Part shown: one piece after another, positions 34,024 through 45,435 of the stretch
Layout of the letters: every line of letters starts with the position of its first letter
How positions within the stretch are numbered: position 1 is the stretch's first letter
Assembly: GCF_048569485.1 (NCBI RefSeq)
Contig: NC_134364.1
Coordinates: 129,681,089-129,745,088 of the forward strand
DNA: 64,000 nucleotides
Direction of reading: 5' to 3'
Origin: Anomaloglossus baeobatrachus
Lineage: Eukaryota; Chordata; Amphibia; Anura; Aromobatidae
Notes under the pieces: model-generated
What the model saw: only the letters and a program-made list of their open reading frames with translations
Database searches by the model: none
Told to the model about the DNA's origin: nothing
Translations under genes and position numbers: made by a program

Positions 34024-35305
34024 CGAGGGGGCTGCTGATAAGTCTTTGGCTTTACCCAGAAAGAAACGAGCTAGGATGATGAAACTCTCCATTTCTTCCA
34101 CACACTCTCCACTGATGACCACACACTTCTTATATCGGTATTCCAAGTTCTGTAAGCCTAGCAAAAGGAAGGATTTCTGTTGTGCCTCAAACCAGGCATC
34201 TGTAGCAGCCATGGCATCAGAAATGGTGTGAAGTTTGGTACCTTGAGGTGTTTCTTCAGGTTTGGAAACAGATGATAGTTGGAGGAAGCTAGATCTGATG
34301 AATAAGGTGGGTGGTCACCAGCTGGAAGCCCGGCTCTGCCAGTTTTGCTGTGGCGCTTGTGCAGTGTGAGCGGAGGCGTTGTCTTGTAGGAACAAGATTC
34401 CTTTGGACAGCTTGCCGCACCTTTTGGCCTTCAGAGCTGCCTGCAATTGGTCCAAAAGTTCAGTGTAATACCTTGCATTGATGGTGGAACCCTTTTGAAG
34501 GTAGTCCACTAGCAGCACGCCCTCCTTATCCCAGAACACAGATGCCATCACCTTAGTGGCTGATTTTTACCCCCTGATCTTCTTTGGATGAGGAGAACCC
34601 CTGTGCCTCCACTCTTTTGACTGCTCCTTGTTTCCAGGGTCATACAAATAAATCCAGGTCTCATCCATAGTGACCGGTCAATCCAGAAAGTTCTTATCAG
34701 TCCGGAAATGCTGACAAATGGAGCGGGAAGTTGTCACTTGCTGCTTCTCTGATCTGTTGTCAGACATTTGGGGCCCATTTGCAGAAGCTTCCTCATGTCC
34801 AAATGTTCATGGATAATGACACAAAGACGTTCTTGGGAAATCCTCATGATGTCTGCTATTGCTTTATCTGAAACTCGTGGATTCTCCAGTATGAGGTTGT
34901 GCGCAGCTTCGACGATCTCCGGAACGTCAACCACTCTCGGGCGTCCAGGACGTTCCTTATCATTGGGGCTGAAGTGGCCCATTTTACATTTGGCGACCCA
35001 GTTCTTACCTGTGGAATATGAAGGGCATTGATCCCCCAATGTCTGCGACATATCACCATGAATATCCGCCGTGGACTTTCCTTGCAGAAATAATAATTTT
35101 ATCCTCCTCTGCTCTCAGCTGCTGTGGATATCGCATCAGACTCCGCCATTTTGTTTTCCCGCGTGCGGAGAACACTGTTGTCATAAGCAACAAACAACAT
35201 TTTGAAAACATATATTAGACACAAAAGGCTTTCATGTGATGTAACATTCATTACCATAGAAACAAAAACTGATCAGAAAGCCAAAGACTTATCAGCAGCC
35301 CTTCG
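34024..35305 (-). mobile_element. mariner-type element, ~1.28 kb
   Basis: Termini CGAGGGGGCTGCTGATAAGT (left) and its complement ending CAGCAGCCCTTCG (right) are inverted repeats, and TA follows at 35306-35307. The 1,282-bp length is typical of mariner. A minus-strand transposase remnant fills it. A second, internally deleted copy of the same family lies at 45436-46446. Confidence 0.9.
34030..35149 (-). pseudogene. mariner transposase, decayed
   Basis: It begins MAESDAISTAAESRGG. It then has a helix-turn-helix region (NWVAKCKMGHFSPNDKERPG, GRPR hook), the first catalytic block VTMDETWIYLYDPGNKEQS, the second block FLQDNASAHTA, and the expected third-Asp region (SPDL-like, then LFPNLKKHL) near 34250-34290. 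This is the mariner (DD34D-type) arrangement. Several stops and frame changes interrupt it (for example before VTMDE and after SPHPKKIRG), so it is dead. Confidence 0.85.
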
Positions 35306-35520
35306 TATATAAAACAAAGAGGGCAGTGGAGCCAATCATGGTGGAACATCAGACAGAAAAGTCTCAGTAACCCCAGCCCAGAAGCAGCTGTCACCAGGGA
35401 AGCGGCCCTCGTGTCTCCGCTGAGTGAGGTGTAGCAGTGGTTGTCACAATGTGGCACCAAAGCCTTACCACATCGGCCGAGGCCTGGAGAGGTGTCCCAG
35501 GAGCTTGCACTCCGGCACTT

Positions 35521-35710
35521 ACCTGACACTTCTTCTACCACATGTGGAGCTGCGGCCGCTCTGCACATGGCGCACAACCCAGCCACGCACAGACATTACC
35601 TGCTCTATTGACAGAGCCCAGCGGAGCATTAACTCTCACATCACTGCCCGGACGGCTCTGCTCAGCGCAGCACCAGAGAAGCGCAGCAATCTGTAGAGGA
35701 AGAGCCCCAC
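35521..35710 (-). promoter_or_regulatory. CGN: Candidate untranslated first exon and promoter of CGN
   Basis: A GC- and CpG-richer stretch with two good minus-strand splice donors: GTGTCAG|GTAAGTGCC (exon end 35523) and GAGCAG|GTAATG (exon end 35600). It lies 4.7 kb upstream of the coding acceptor at 30818, which needs an upstream exon. Mammalian CGN also has a non-coding first exon. There is no transcript evidence here, and other sites upstream of 30.8 kb remain possible. Confidence 0.35.
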
Positions 35711-35929
35711 ACAAAACGCAATGACTGTGAGCAAAGTGCAGGAAACCTCACAGCAATCACTGATTAACCATTCAAATCAAGCCCATTACACCCGACGGGC
35801 TCCATGCCATCAATGATTAGCCCGCAGTCCGCCCCGCCAAACAGCAAAACAATGCAGAAAGGGGATGACCGAAAAGTGTGTTGTGGTTTGTAGGAGCTGG
35901 CATAAGATGAGAAAAGCAGGCGGCCTGGA

Positions 35930-36310
35930 CCTGTGCGCGGTGGGCAGGGGCGCTGTGGGCAGGGGCGCTGCGGGCAGGGGCACTGTGCGCGGTGGGCAGG
36001 GGCACTGCGGGCAGGGGCGCTGTGCGCGGTGGGCAGGGGCACTGCGGGCAGGGGCGCTGTGCGCGGTGGGCAGGGGCACTGCGGGCAGGGGCGCTGTGCG
36101 CGGTGGGCAGGGGCACTGCGGGCAGGGGCGCTGTGCGCGGTGGGCAGGGGCACTGCGGGCAGGGGCGCTGTGCGCGGTGGGCAGGGGCACTGTGGGCAGG
36201 GGCGCTGTGCACGGTGGGCAGGGGCACTGTGGGCAGGGGCGCTGTGCGCGGTGGACAGGGGCGCTGTGCGCGGTGGACAGGGGCGCTGTGCGCGGTGGAC
36301 AGGGGCGCTG
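35930..36310. repeat. 37-bp GC-rich minisatellite
   Basis: About ten copies of a 37-bp unit (GCGGTGGGCAGGGGCACTGC + GGGCAGGGGCGCTGTGC), ending in a few 22-bp forms with GTGGACAGGGG. It is open in all frames in both directions, so its long frames are not genes. Repeated GGGCAGGGGC could form G-quadruplexes. Confidence 0.93.
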
Positions 36311-36490
36311 TGGGCCGGGGGCACGGTGCGCTGCGGGCCGGGGGCACGGTGCGCTGCGGGCCGGGGGCACGGTGCGCTGCGGGCCGGGGGCACGGTGCGC
36401 TGCGGGCCGGGGGCACGGTGCGCTGCGGGCCGGGGGCACGGTGCGCTGCGGGCCGGGGGCACGGTGCGCTGCGGGCTGGGGCACGGTGCG
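36311..36490. repeat. 23-bp GC-rich minisatellite
   Basis: About eight copies of GGCCGGGGGCACGGTGCGCT + GCG, directly joined to the 37-bp array and visibly related to its last units. Confidence 0.92.
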
Positions 36491-36589
36491 CAGGGAGGCG
36501 TTACAAGGCAGTATTTTACATACCGTGCAATTTCTAAGAACCCGCTATATTTCCAGACGACAATGCCAAGCAGATTACCACGAGACCCT

Positions 36590-37990
36590 TAGGCCATGTG
36601 CGCACAGCGGGTTTTTTTCACATTTCAACTGTGTCAATGACAAACTTGTGTGTTGCTTCCCCAGCAAAGTCTATGAGAATCAGAATTTCCATCCGCACGT
36701 TGCAGTTGTTTGTCAGCGTTTTGTCACATATTTGTCACAATCCTTGACAGATAACAGCAGCAGGTTCATTCTCTTTGTGTTTTTGTCACATTTTATCACT
36801 TATTGACTTCAATTAGGGGATGAAAAACGAATGTTAAACGCATGGAACCAACTCAGTCGCGTTTTGTGTGCGATGTACATCTGGTTTTGTCACCAAAAAC
36901 ACAAGTCCCTACCATTGCTCCCTCTGAAATATATCACTTGTGCAGTCTCTCTGCTTAATGCGCGGCTGTCACACTGCTCCCGCGGCCTGTCAGGCTTCTG
37001 CTGGGGCCGCTCATTAGGCTCATACATATTCACTGCTTCCCACATCCACCGGTGGCTGTGATTGGTTGCAGTCAGACACACACCGCTGCTGAGTGACAGC
37101 TGTCTGAATGCAACCAGTGGGCGGGTCTATATCATACAGTAAAATAAATAAAAAAATAAATAAATGAAACACAAAACAAAAAACGGAGTGCAATCCCTTC
37201 CCAATTTTGATATCCAGCCAAGATAAATCCCCACAGCTGAGGGCTGGTATTCTCAGGCTGGGGAAACCCACGTTATTGGGAGCCCTCCAGACTAAAAAAA
37301 TCAGCCAGCAGCTGCCCGGAATTGCCGCATCCACCTGGTGCTGTGGCAATCGGGGTAATAAGGAGTTAATAGCAGCCCATAGCTATCACTAAGCCCTAGG
37401 TTAGTGATGGCAGATGTATGAGACACCCCTCATTACTAATCTGTAAGTGAAAGTAAATAAACACAAACACCCCAAAAAAATCCTTTGTTTGAAATAAAAG
37501 ACAAAAAAGCACCCACTTTCACCACTTTATTAACCCCTCAAACACTCTTCCAGGTCCGACGTAATCCACACGAGGTCCCACAATGTTTCCGCCACTGCTA
37601 CATCTGACGCTCACAGTGAGCAACATAGAACTTCACTGCCCACTGTGAGCTGGACACAGCAACTGAAGTGAGCCGCGCTATCAGCGGTGACATCACTCAG
37701 GTTAGCAACGGCCACAGCCGGAGTCCTCCACCTGTGACAACAAATCACCCGAGTGACTGAAGGGAGCCTCGTGATCAGCGGTGACGTCAGTCGGGTGATT
37801 TCCGGTCACAGCTGGAATCCTCCACCTGTGAGCACAAATCAGGCCGCGACTGAAATGAGCCACAGGTGGAGGACTCACGTGAGTGATGTCACGGTGCTGT
37901 ACATGCCCCCGATCTACAGGAGAGCACCCAATTACCAGGACAAGCAAACAACGCACCAGATCTACACAGAGGCGCATATATGCAGACGAG
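36590..37990. mobile_element. hAT-like non-autonomous element(s), decayed
   Basis: The left end reads GGCCATGTGCGCACAG, close to the terminus of the palindromic MITE at 44183 (GGGTATGTGCGCAC). The interior has the frog-typical passages 'ggtggctgtgattggttgcag' with its inverted partner 'gcaaccagtgggcgggtc' (about 37050-37125) and 'cccacgttattgggagcc' (37269). A 'gcggtgacatcact' motif recurs three times in 37680-37890. The right end is not certain. Open frames are short. Confidence 0.5.
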
Positions 37991-38012
37991 GCGTGCACGC
38001 GCTACATGTATC

Positions 38013-38017
<5 letters not shown>

Positions 38018-38056
<39 letters not shown>
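38018..38056. repeat. TA microsatellite
   Basis: An uninterrupted run of about 20 TA dinucleotides. Confidence 0.95.
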
Positions 38057-38064
<8 letters not shown>

Positions 38065-38680
38065 GGGTTGTCCGCAGCCACCACTCATTTCCAATGGATC
38101 TAATGTCTCTGAACTGATAAAGCCAAATGGGGGTCCATGTCAGGGGTTCCCCCCCATACAGCACCTGTACAGCGGCTGATGATGGGGGGCTCGCAGGAGA
38201 CCTTCACTCCCTCTCTGGAGCCTGTGGTGACTCACCATGAATGTTTAATGTGTAAGGAATTTGCTTGTGCTGATAAAGGCCTCTATATCTATCTCCACCC
38301 AAAGCCTGCAACATGAGACGCCAGGAGAAAGCACTCCACACCGCGCACATCAGCACACTGCAATCCTCCACAACAGGCCGCTCAGGGGTTAAACTAAACT
38401 CCCCTCCACCTGCACAACACAATAGCTCAACTGCTGCCAAGTATGGCGGCAATCTGAGGGCAAAGCTGGGCTCCTGGCCTTATATTACAGCAAATTCCCA
38501 TGAGACATGGAGGCTTACACGTCCGTGAAGACATCTACAACATTGCCATGGGGAGCCCCTGAACATGGCTTTATCCAACCCTGACGCCCAGTGCGGTCTC
38601 ACAGGAGCTAGGTAAAGGATGTGGTGGTCTCATGGCGCTCACTTTAGGCTGGCAAACACTGAAGACCAGTATGGTTCTCT
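38057..38680. other. No gene seen
   Basis: Single-copy-looking sequence up to the TTAA-flanked element. Short frames only; no recognised domain or repeat. Confidence 0.45.
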
Positions 38681-38726
38681 TTAAAGTGCCCCACTCACCA
38701 GGATTTTCCTATATAACCTAAAGCCA

Positions 38727-41533
38727 GTGCTATACTGGCACTATCAGGCTGATTCTATACATACAGTGCTATACTGGCACTATCAGGCTGATTCTATACA
38801 TACAGTGCTATACTGGCGCTATCAGGCTGATTCTATACATACAGTGCTATACTGGCACTATCAGGCTGATTCTATACATACAGTGCTATACTGGCACTAT
38901 CAGGCTGATTCTATACATACAGTGCTATACTGGCACTATCAGGCTGATTCTATACATACAGTGCTATACTGGCACTATCAGGCTGATTCTATACATACAG
39001 TGCTATACTGGCACTATCAGGCTGATTCTATACATACAGTGCTATACTGGCACTATCAGGCTGATTCTATACATACAGTGCTATACTGGCGCTATCAGGC
39101 TGATTCTATACATACAGTGCTATACTGGCGCTATCAGGCTGATGCTATACATACAGTGCTATACTGGCGCTATCAGGCTGATTCTATACATACAGTGCTA
39201 TACTGGCACTATCAGGATGATTCTATACATACAGTGCTATACTGGCGCTATCAGGCTGATTCTATACATACAGTGCTATACTGGCACTATCAGGCTGATT
39301 CTATACATACAGTGCTATACTGGCACTATCAGGCTGATTCTATACATACAGTGCTATACTGGCACTATCAGGCTGATTCTATACATACAGTGCTATACTG
39401 GCGCTATCAGGCTGAGTCTATACATACAGTGCTATACTGGCACTATCAGGCTGATTCTATACATACAGTGCTATACTGGCACTATCAGGCTGATTCTATA
39501 CATACAGTGCTATACTGGCACCATCAGGCTGATTCTATACATACAGTGCTATACTGGCACCATCAGGCTGATTCTATACATACAGTGCTATACTGGCACT
39601 ATCAGGCTGATTCTATACATACAGTGCTATACTGGCGCTATCAGGCTGATGCTATACATACAGTGCTATACTGGCGCTATCAGGCTGATGCTATACATAC
39701 AGTGCTATACTGGCGCTATCAGGCTGATGCTATACATACAGTGCTATACTGGCGCTATCAGGCTGATTCTATACATACAGTGCTATACTGGCGCTATCAG
39801 GCTGATTCTATACATACAGGGCTATACTGGCACTATCAGGCTGATTCTATACATACAGGGCTATACTGGCACTATCAGGCTGATTCTATACATACAGTGC
39901 TATACTGGCGCTATCAGGCTGATTCTATACATACAGGGCTATACTGGCACTATCAGGCTGATTCTATACATACAGTGCTATACTGGCGCTATCAGGCTGA
40001 TTCTATACATACAGTGCTATACTGGCACTATCAGGCTGATTCTATACATACAGTGCTATACTGGCACTATCAGGCTGATTCTATACATACAGGGCTATAC
40101 TGTCACTATCAGGCTGAATCTATACATACAGTGCTATACTGGCACTATCAGGCTGATTCTATACATACAGTGCTATACTGGCACTATCAGGCTGAGTCTA
40201 TACATACAGTGCTATAATGGTGCTATCAGGCTGATTCTATACATACAGTGCTATACTGGCACTATCAGGCTGAGTCTATACATACAGTGCTATACTGGCG
40301 CTATCAGGCTGATTCTATACATACAGTGCTATACTGGCGCTATCAGGCTGAGTCTATACATACAGTGCTATACTGGCACTATAAGGCTGATTCTATACAT
40401 ACAGTGCTATACTGGCACTATCAGGCTGATTCTATACATACAGTGCTGTACTGGCACTATCAGGCTGATTCTATACATACAGTGCTATACTGGCACTATC
40501 AGGCTGAGTCTATACATACAGTGCTATACTGGCGCTATCAGGCTGATTCTATACATACAGTGCTATACTGGCGCTATCAGGCTGATTCTATACATACAGT
40601 GCTATACTGGCACTATCAGGCTGATTCTATACATACAGTGCTATACTGGCGCTATCAGGCTGAGTCTATACATACAGTGCTATACTGGCGCTATCAGGCT
40701 GATTCTATACATACAGTGCTATACTGGCGCTATCAGGCTGAGTCTATACATACAGTGCTATACTGGCACTATCAGGCTGATTCTATACATACAGTGCTAT
40801 ACTGGCGCTATCAGGCTGAGTCTATACATACAGTGCTATACTGGCGCTATCAGGCTGATTCTATACATACAGTGCTATACTGGCGCTATCAGGCTGAGTC
40901 TATACATACAGTGCTATACTGGCACTATCAGGCTGATTCTATACATACAGTGCTATACTGGCACTATCAGGCTGATTCTATACATACAGTGCTATACTAG
41001 CACTATCAGGCTGATTCTATACATACAGTGCTATACTGGCACTATCAGGCTGATTCTATACATACAGCGCTGTACTGGCACTATCAGGCTGATTCTATAC
41101 ATACAGCGCTGTACTGGCACTATCAGGCTGATTCTATACATACAGCGCTATACTGGCACTATCAGGCTGATTCTATACATACAGCGTTATACTGGCACTA
41201 TCAGGCTGATTCTATACATACAGCGTTATACTGGCACTATCAGGCTGATTCTATACATACAGCGCTATACTGGCGCTATCAGGCTGATTCTATACATACA
41301 GCGCTATACTGGCGCTATCAGGCTGATTCTATACATACAGCGCTATACTGGCACTATCAGGCTGATTCTATACATACAGCGCTATACTGGCGCTATCAGG
41401 CTGATTATATACATACAGTGCTATACTGGCACTATCAGGCTGAGTCTATACATACAGTGCTATACTGGCACTATCAGGCTGAGTCTATACATACAGTGCT
41501 ATACTGGCACTATCAGGCTGATTCTATACATAC
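38727..41533 (+). repeat. 39-bp minisatellite, left arm
   Basis: About 72 copies of TGCTATACTGGCACTATCAG + GCTGATTCTATACATACAG. Common variants are GCGCT for GCACT, GAGTC for GATTC and a late block with CAGCGCTATAC. Since 39 is a multiple of 3, the unit gives a long stop-free frame of 13-residue repeats; this is not a gene. Confidence 0.96.
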
Positions 41534-41557
41534 CTGTAGTGATCAGCTCGGATGTTT

Positions 41558-42012
41558 AGATTTTAAAACCCAAGTAAGTAAAGTTTATAAAATCAGCAGC
41601 TTCTTGAGTGACAGCAGCTGAGGATCAGATAATATCTGGGGGGTGTTTATAGTTATCCCCTCCCCCTGTTAGAATTAGCATAAGTATCATACAATCGATT
41701 TACTTTTTCACTAGCAGGACCTGTGTGAGGTCATACCCATGTGACCAGAAGGGGCGGGGCATCAGCCAACAGAAAATGTTGCTTCCTGGTATCAGCTTTG
41801 TTGGCTGAGGCTCCGCCCCTTCTGGTCACATGGGTATGACCTCACACAGGTCCTGCTAGTGAAAAAGTAAATCGATTGTATGATACTTATGCTAATTCTA
41901 ACAGGGGGAGGGGATAACTATAAATACCCCCCAGATATTATCTGATCCTCAGCTGCTGTCACTCAAGAAGCTGCCGATTTTATAAACTTTACTTTCTTGG
42001 ATTTCAAAACCT
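41558..42012. repeat. ~455-bp palindrome, core of the TTAA element
   Basis: The arms (from 'gattttaaaaccc' at 41558 and to 'ggatttcaaaacc' at 42012) are near-identical inverted copies around a centre near 41785. The left passage 'cacatgtgac… / ggggcggggc' pairs with 'gctccgcccc'. Confidence 0.9.
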
Positions 42013-42013
42013 A

Positions 42014-42206
42014 TACACTGTGTGCAGAATTATTAGGCAAATGAGTATTTTGATCACATGATACTTTTATACATGTCGTCCTACTCCAAGCTGTATAGGC
42101 TGAGAGGCAACTACCAATTAAGTAAATCAGGTGATGTGCATCTCTGTAATGAGGAGGGGTGCGGTGTAATGACATCAACACCCTATATAAGGGGGGCTTA
42201 ATTATT
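42014..42206 (+). mobile_element. Tc1/mariner 5' fragment
   Basis: It starts TACACTGTGTGCAGAATTAT and runs to 'ggggggcttaattattag', the first ~190 bp of a frog element family beginning CACTGTGTGCAGAATTATT as I recall. There is no right terminus: the minisatellite starts at once. This is either an insertion followed by deletion or array growth over the boundary. Confidence 0.7.
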
Positions 42207-42213
42207 AGTGTAG

Positions 42214-43783
42214 TATAGCACTGTATGTATAGAATCAGCCGGATAGTGCCAGTATAGCACTGTATGTATAGACTCAGCCTGATAGTGCCAGTATAGCACT
42301 GTATGTATAGAGTCAGCCGGATAGTGCCAGTATAGCACTGTATGTATAGAATCAGCCTGATAGTGCCAGTATAGCACTGTATGTATAGAATCAGCCTGAT
42401 AGTGCCAGTATAGCACTGTATGTATAGAATCAGCCGGATAGTGCCAGTATAGCACTGTATGTATAGAGTCAGCCTGATAGTGCCAGTATAGCACTGTATG
42501 TATAGAGTCAGCCTGATAGTGCCAGTATAGCACTGTATGTATAGAATCAGCCTGATAGTGCCAGTATAGCACTGTATGTATAGAATCAGCCGGATAGTGC
42601 CAGTATAGCACTGTATGTATAGAATCAGCCTGATAGTGCCAGTATAGCCCTGTATGTATAGAATCAGCCTGATAGTGCCAGTCTAGCACTGTATGTATAG
42701 AATCAGCCCGATAGTGCCAGTATAGCACTGTATGTATAGAATCAGCCGGATAGTGCCAGTATAGCACTGTATGTATAGAATCAGCCGGATAGTGCCAGTA
42801 TAGCACTGTATGTATAGAGTCAGCCTGATAGTGCCAGTATAGCACTGTATGTATAGAATCAGCCTGATAGTGCCAGTATAGCACTGTATGTATAGAATCA
42901 GCCGGATAGTGCCAGTATAGCACTGTATGTATAGAATCAGCCTGATAGTGCCAGTATAGCCCTGTATGTATAGAATCAGCCTGATAGTGCCAGTATAGCA
43001 CTGTATGTATAGAATCAGCCTTATAGTGCCAGTACAGCACTGTATGTATAGACTCAGCCTGATAGTGCCAGTATAGCACTGTATGTATAGAATCAGCCTG
43101 ATGGTGCCAGTATAGCACTGTATGTATAGAATCAGCCTGATAGTGCCAGTATAGCACTGTATGTATAGAATCAGCCTGATAGTGCCAGTATAGCCCTGTA
43201 TGTATAGAATCAGCCGGATAGTGCCAGTATAGCACTGTATGTATAGAATCAGCCCGATAGTGCCAGTATAGCACTGTATGTATAGAATCAGCCTGATAGT
43301 GCCAGTATAGCACTGTATGTATAGAATCAGCCGGATAGTGCCAGTATAGCACTGTATGTATAGAATCAGCCTGATAGTGCCAGTATAGCACTGTATGTAT
43401 AGAGTCAGCCTGATAGTGCCAGTATAGCACTGTATGTATAGAGTCAGCCGGATAGTGCCAGTATAGCACTGTATGTATAGAGTCAGCCTGATAGTGCCAG
43501 TATAGCACTGTATGTATAGAGTCAGCCTGATAGTGCCAGTATAGCACTGTATGTATAGAATCAGCCTGATAGTGCCAGTATAGCACTGTATGTATAGAAT
43601 CAGCCTGATAGTGCCAGTATAGCACTGTATGTATAGAATCAGCCTGATGGTGCCGGTATAGCACTGTATGTATAGAATCAGCCTGATACTGCCAGTATAG
43701 CACTGTATGTATAGAATCAGCCTGATAGTGCCAGTATAGCACTGTATGTATAGAGTCAGCCGGATAGTGCCAGTATAGCACAG
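42214..43783 (-). repeat. 39-bp minisatellite, right arm (inverted)
   Basis: About 40 copies of the reverse complement of the left-arm unit. Its own variant set (GCCGGATAG / GCCTGATAG) barely occurs on the left arm, so the two arms have diverged as separate arrays. Confidence 0.95.
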
Positions 43784-43827
43784 GCTTTAGGTTATATAGG
43801 AAGATCCTGGTGATTGGGGCGCTTTAA

Positions 43828-44182
43828 TAAGAATGGAATAAGCCCTCACCAGACGTCTGATTGAGCTGATATAGGACGCTGGTGAAGAGCAGGGACACGC
43901 ATATTACATCAAATTGCTGGACAACTTTCAATGTTCATGAGTGATTTATTTGGGAGAATCCTGAAAATGAGCGGTGACAGCCAGCACCCCATCTTTACAT
44001 GGGAGAGTGCGTGGGGAGGCACCCTGTGATTAGATCCACCATGACACATCCGGTCATCAGTCTAATGCATAAACATGCTTCTATTAGTGAGGGCCCCCGT
44101 CATTACATCTGGGCATGGTTTGGCTCCTTTTTATGGGTCACATTCTGGCGAGAGATCTCCTGTGGTGGAGTGTGACCATGTA
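43828..44182. other. No gene seen
   Basis: Short stretch between two foldback elements; nothing recognised. Confidence 0.45.
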
Positions 44183-44623
44183 AGGGTATGTGCGCACGTT
44201 GCTTTTTACCTGCTTTTTACCTGCTTTTTTGCTGCTTTTTCTTCTGCGCTGTTTAATGCCAAAATGGATGTGTTCTTCTATTCAAGCAAAGTCTATGGGA
44301 ATTTGGGTTTCTTGTTCACACTATGTTGTTCAAAATGCTGCCTTTTTGTGGCAGAACTTTGGTCAAAAACTCAGCTTTTCAAAGAAGCAACATGTCAATT
44401 GTTTTTGCCATTTGGGTTTTGCACTGCAAAGCTGAGTTTTTGACCAAAGTTCTGCCACAAAAAGGCAGCATTTTGAACAACATAGTGTGAACAAGAAACC
44501 CAAATTCCCATAGACTTTGCTTGAATAGAAGAACACATCCATTTTGGCATTAAACAGCGCAGAAGAAAAAGCAGCAAAAAAGCAGGTAAAAAGCAGGTAA
44601 AAAGCAACGTGCGCACATACCCT
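44183..44623. mobile_element. Palindromic MITE, 441 bp, AGGGTATGTGCGCAC termini
   Basis: Two ~200-bp arms are near-perfect inverted copies around a ~40-bp centre near 44383-44423. Termini are AGGGTATGTGCGCACGTTGC and its complement. No target duplication can be seen. The same terminus in weaker form starts the element at 36590. Mirror open frames on both strands are a consequence of the palindrome. Confidence 0.88.
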
Positions 44624-45433
44624 AACAGACACACGTTCTCCTTGTTCGGAGCACCCCTCCTCCTGGGAACATGCAATTAACCTTGGCTGGGCGTTTATCT
44701 GTCCCTAATCTATCATTACAGGAGGTATAATAAACCAGCAGAGGAACAACAGCCAGGACGGAGCAAAGCCGAGCTTCCGGGTCACCTCCTCGCGTACGGT
44801 CCAACTGCGTACTGCAGCAACATAACTGCCCCCAGATTATCTGGGGTCTCAGCTGATGCCCCCCGACAGTCAGGATACAGAAGCTCCAACCTGCCATTAC
44901 TAATGCAAAGTACAATGGTTACAAGTGGAGTCCAATAATCCCGTACTCATGGGGTGAGCGGAGAACGAGCGCCCACACAAAGGTCTTCAAATACAAAGTC
45001 GACCGGCATGATCCTATAAACGTCAGATCTGCCGAGCTTCCGCTTTATGTGATGCCGGAGATAATAAAAATACTATCATCGCTCCCCCATAAAGTTCACA
45101 CATTCTCAGTGACGGACGCACATAAACCAAGAGCACACGGACATCCAGGAGCATGGGACTTTGTAAATAGGAATCACGCTGCCGAGAATGAGGATTTTAT
45201 TTGTGCCGCACAGAAGAACATTTGACCCAATGAACGAGCATGTGCCTTGTTCTGCCTGGAATATTACCTGGCTCCGATAATCCTGCAGGGTATAGATGGA
45301 CCTTTAGGCCCCTGAACAAACAACTAGGACGGACAGACGGGGAAGAGCAGTCCATAGAAGCGTCGCACCCTCTACATCTGGGCGCAGACGATAAAATGTT
45401 GCTGTCTACAAAACCGAACCATCCTTCCATGTG
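44624..45433. other. No gene seen
   Basis: No tandem repeat, inverted termini or family-like frame noted. Confidence 0.45.
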
Positions 45434-45435
45434 TA

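Larger units (their letters stand above)
38681..43827. mobile_element. TTAA-flanked foldback element (T2/Kolobok-like) whose arms became minisatellites
   Basis: The left end TTAAAGTGCCCCACTCACC and right end GGTGATTGGGGCGCTTTAA are inverted repeats including TTAA. Inverted similarity continues for over 50 bp ('taacctaaagcc' at left; 'ggctttaggtta' at right) and then enters a 39-bp minisatellite, direct on the left arm and inverted on the right. In the middle is a ~455-bp palindrome that is the original core of the element. A truncated Tc1 fragment sits between the core and the right array. The total of 5,147 bp is mostly expansion; without it the element would be an ordinary ~0.7-kb MITE. Confidence 0.88.

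Noticed and set aside
38727-43781. Long repeated 13-residue frames in the 39-bp arrays
   Set aside because: They lie within transposon arms and exist in mirror form on both sides; they are periodic artefacts of a stop-free 39-bp unit.
44075-44676. Pair of similar frames on opposite strands, as if two related genes
   Set aside because: They are the two arms of one palindromic MITE read in opposite directions.
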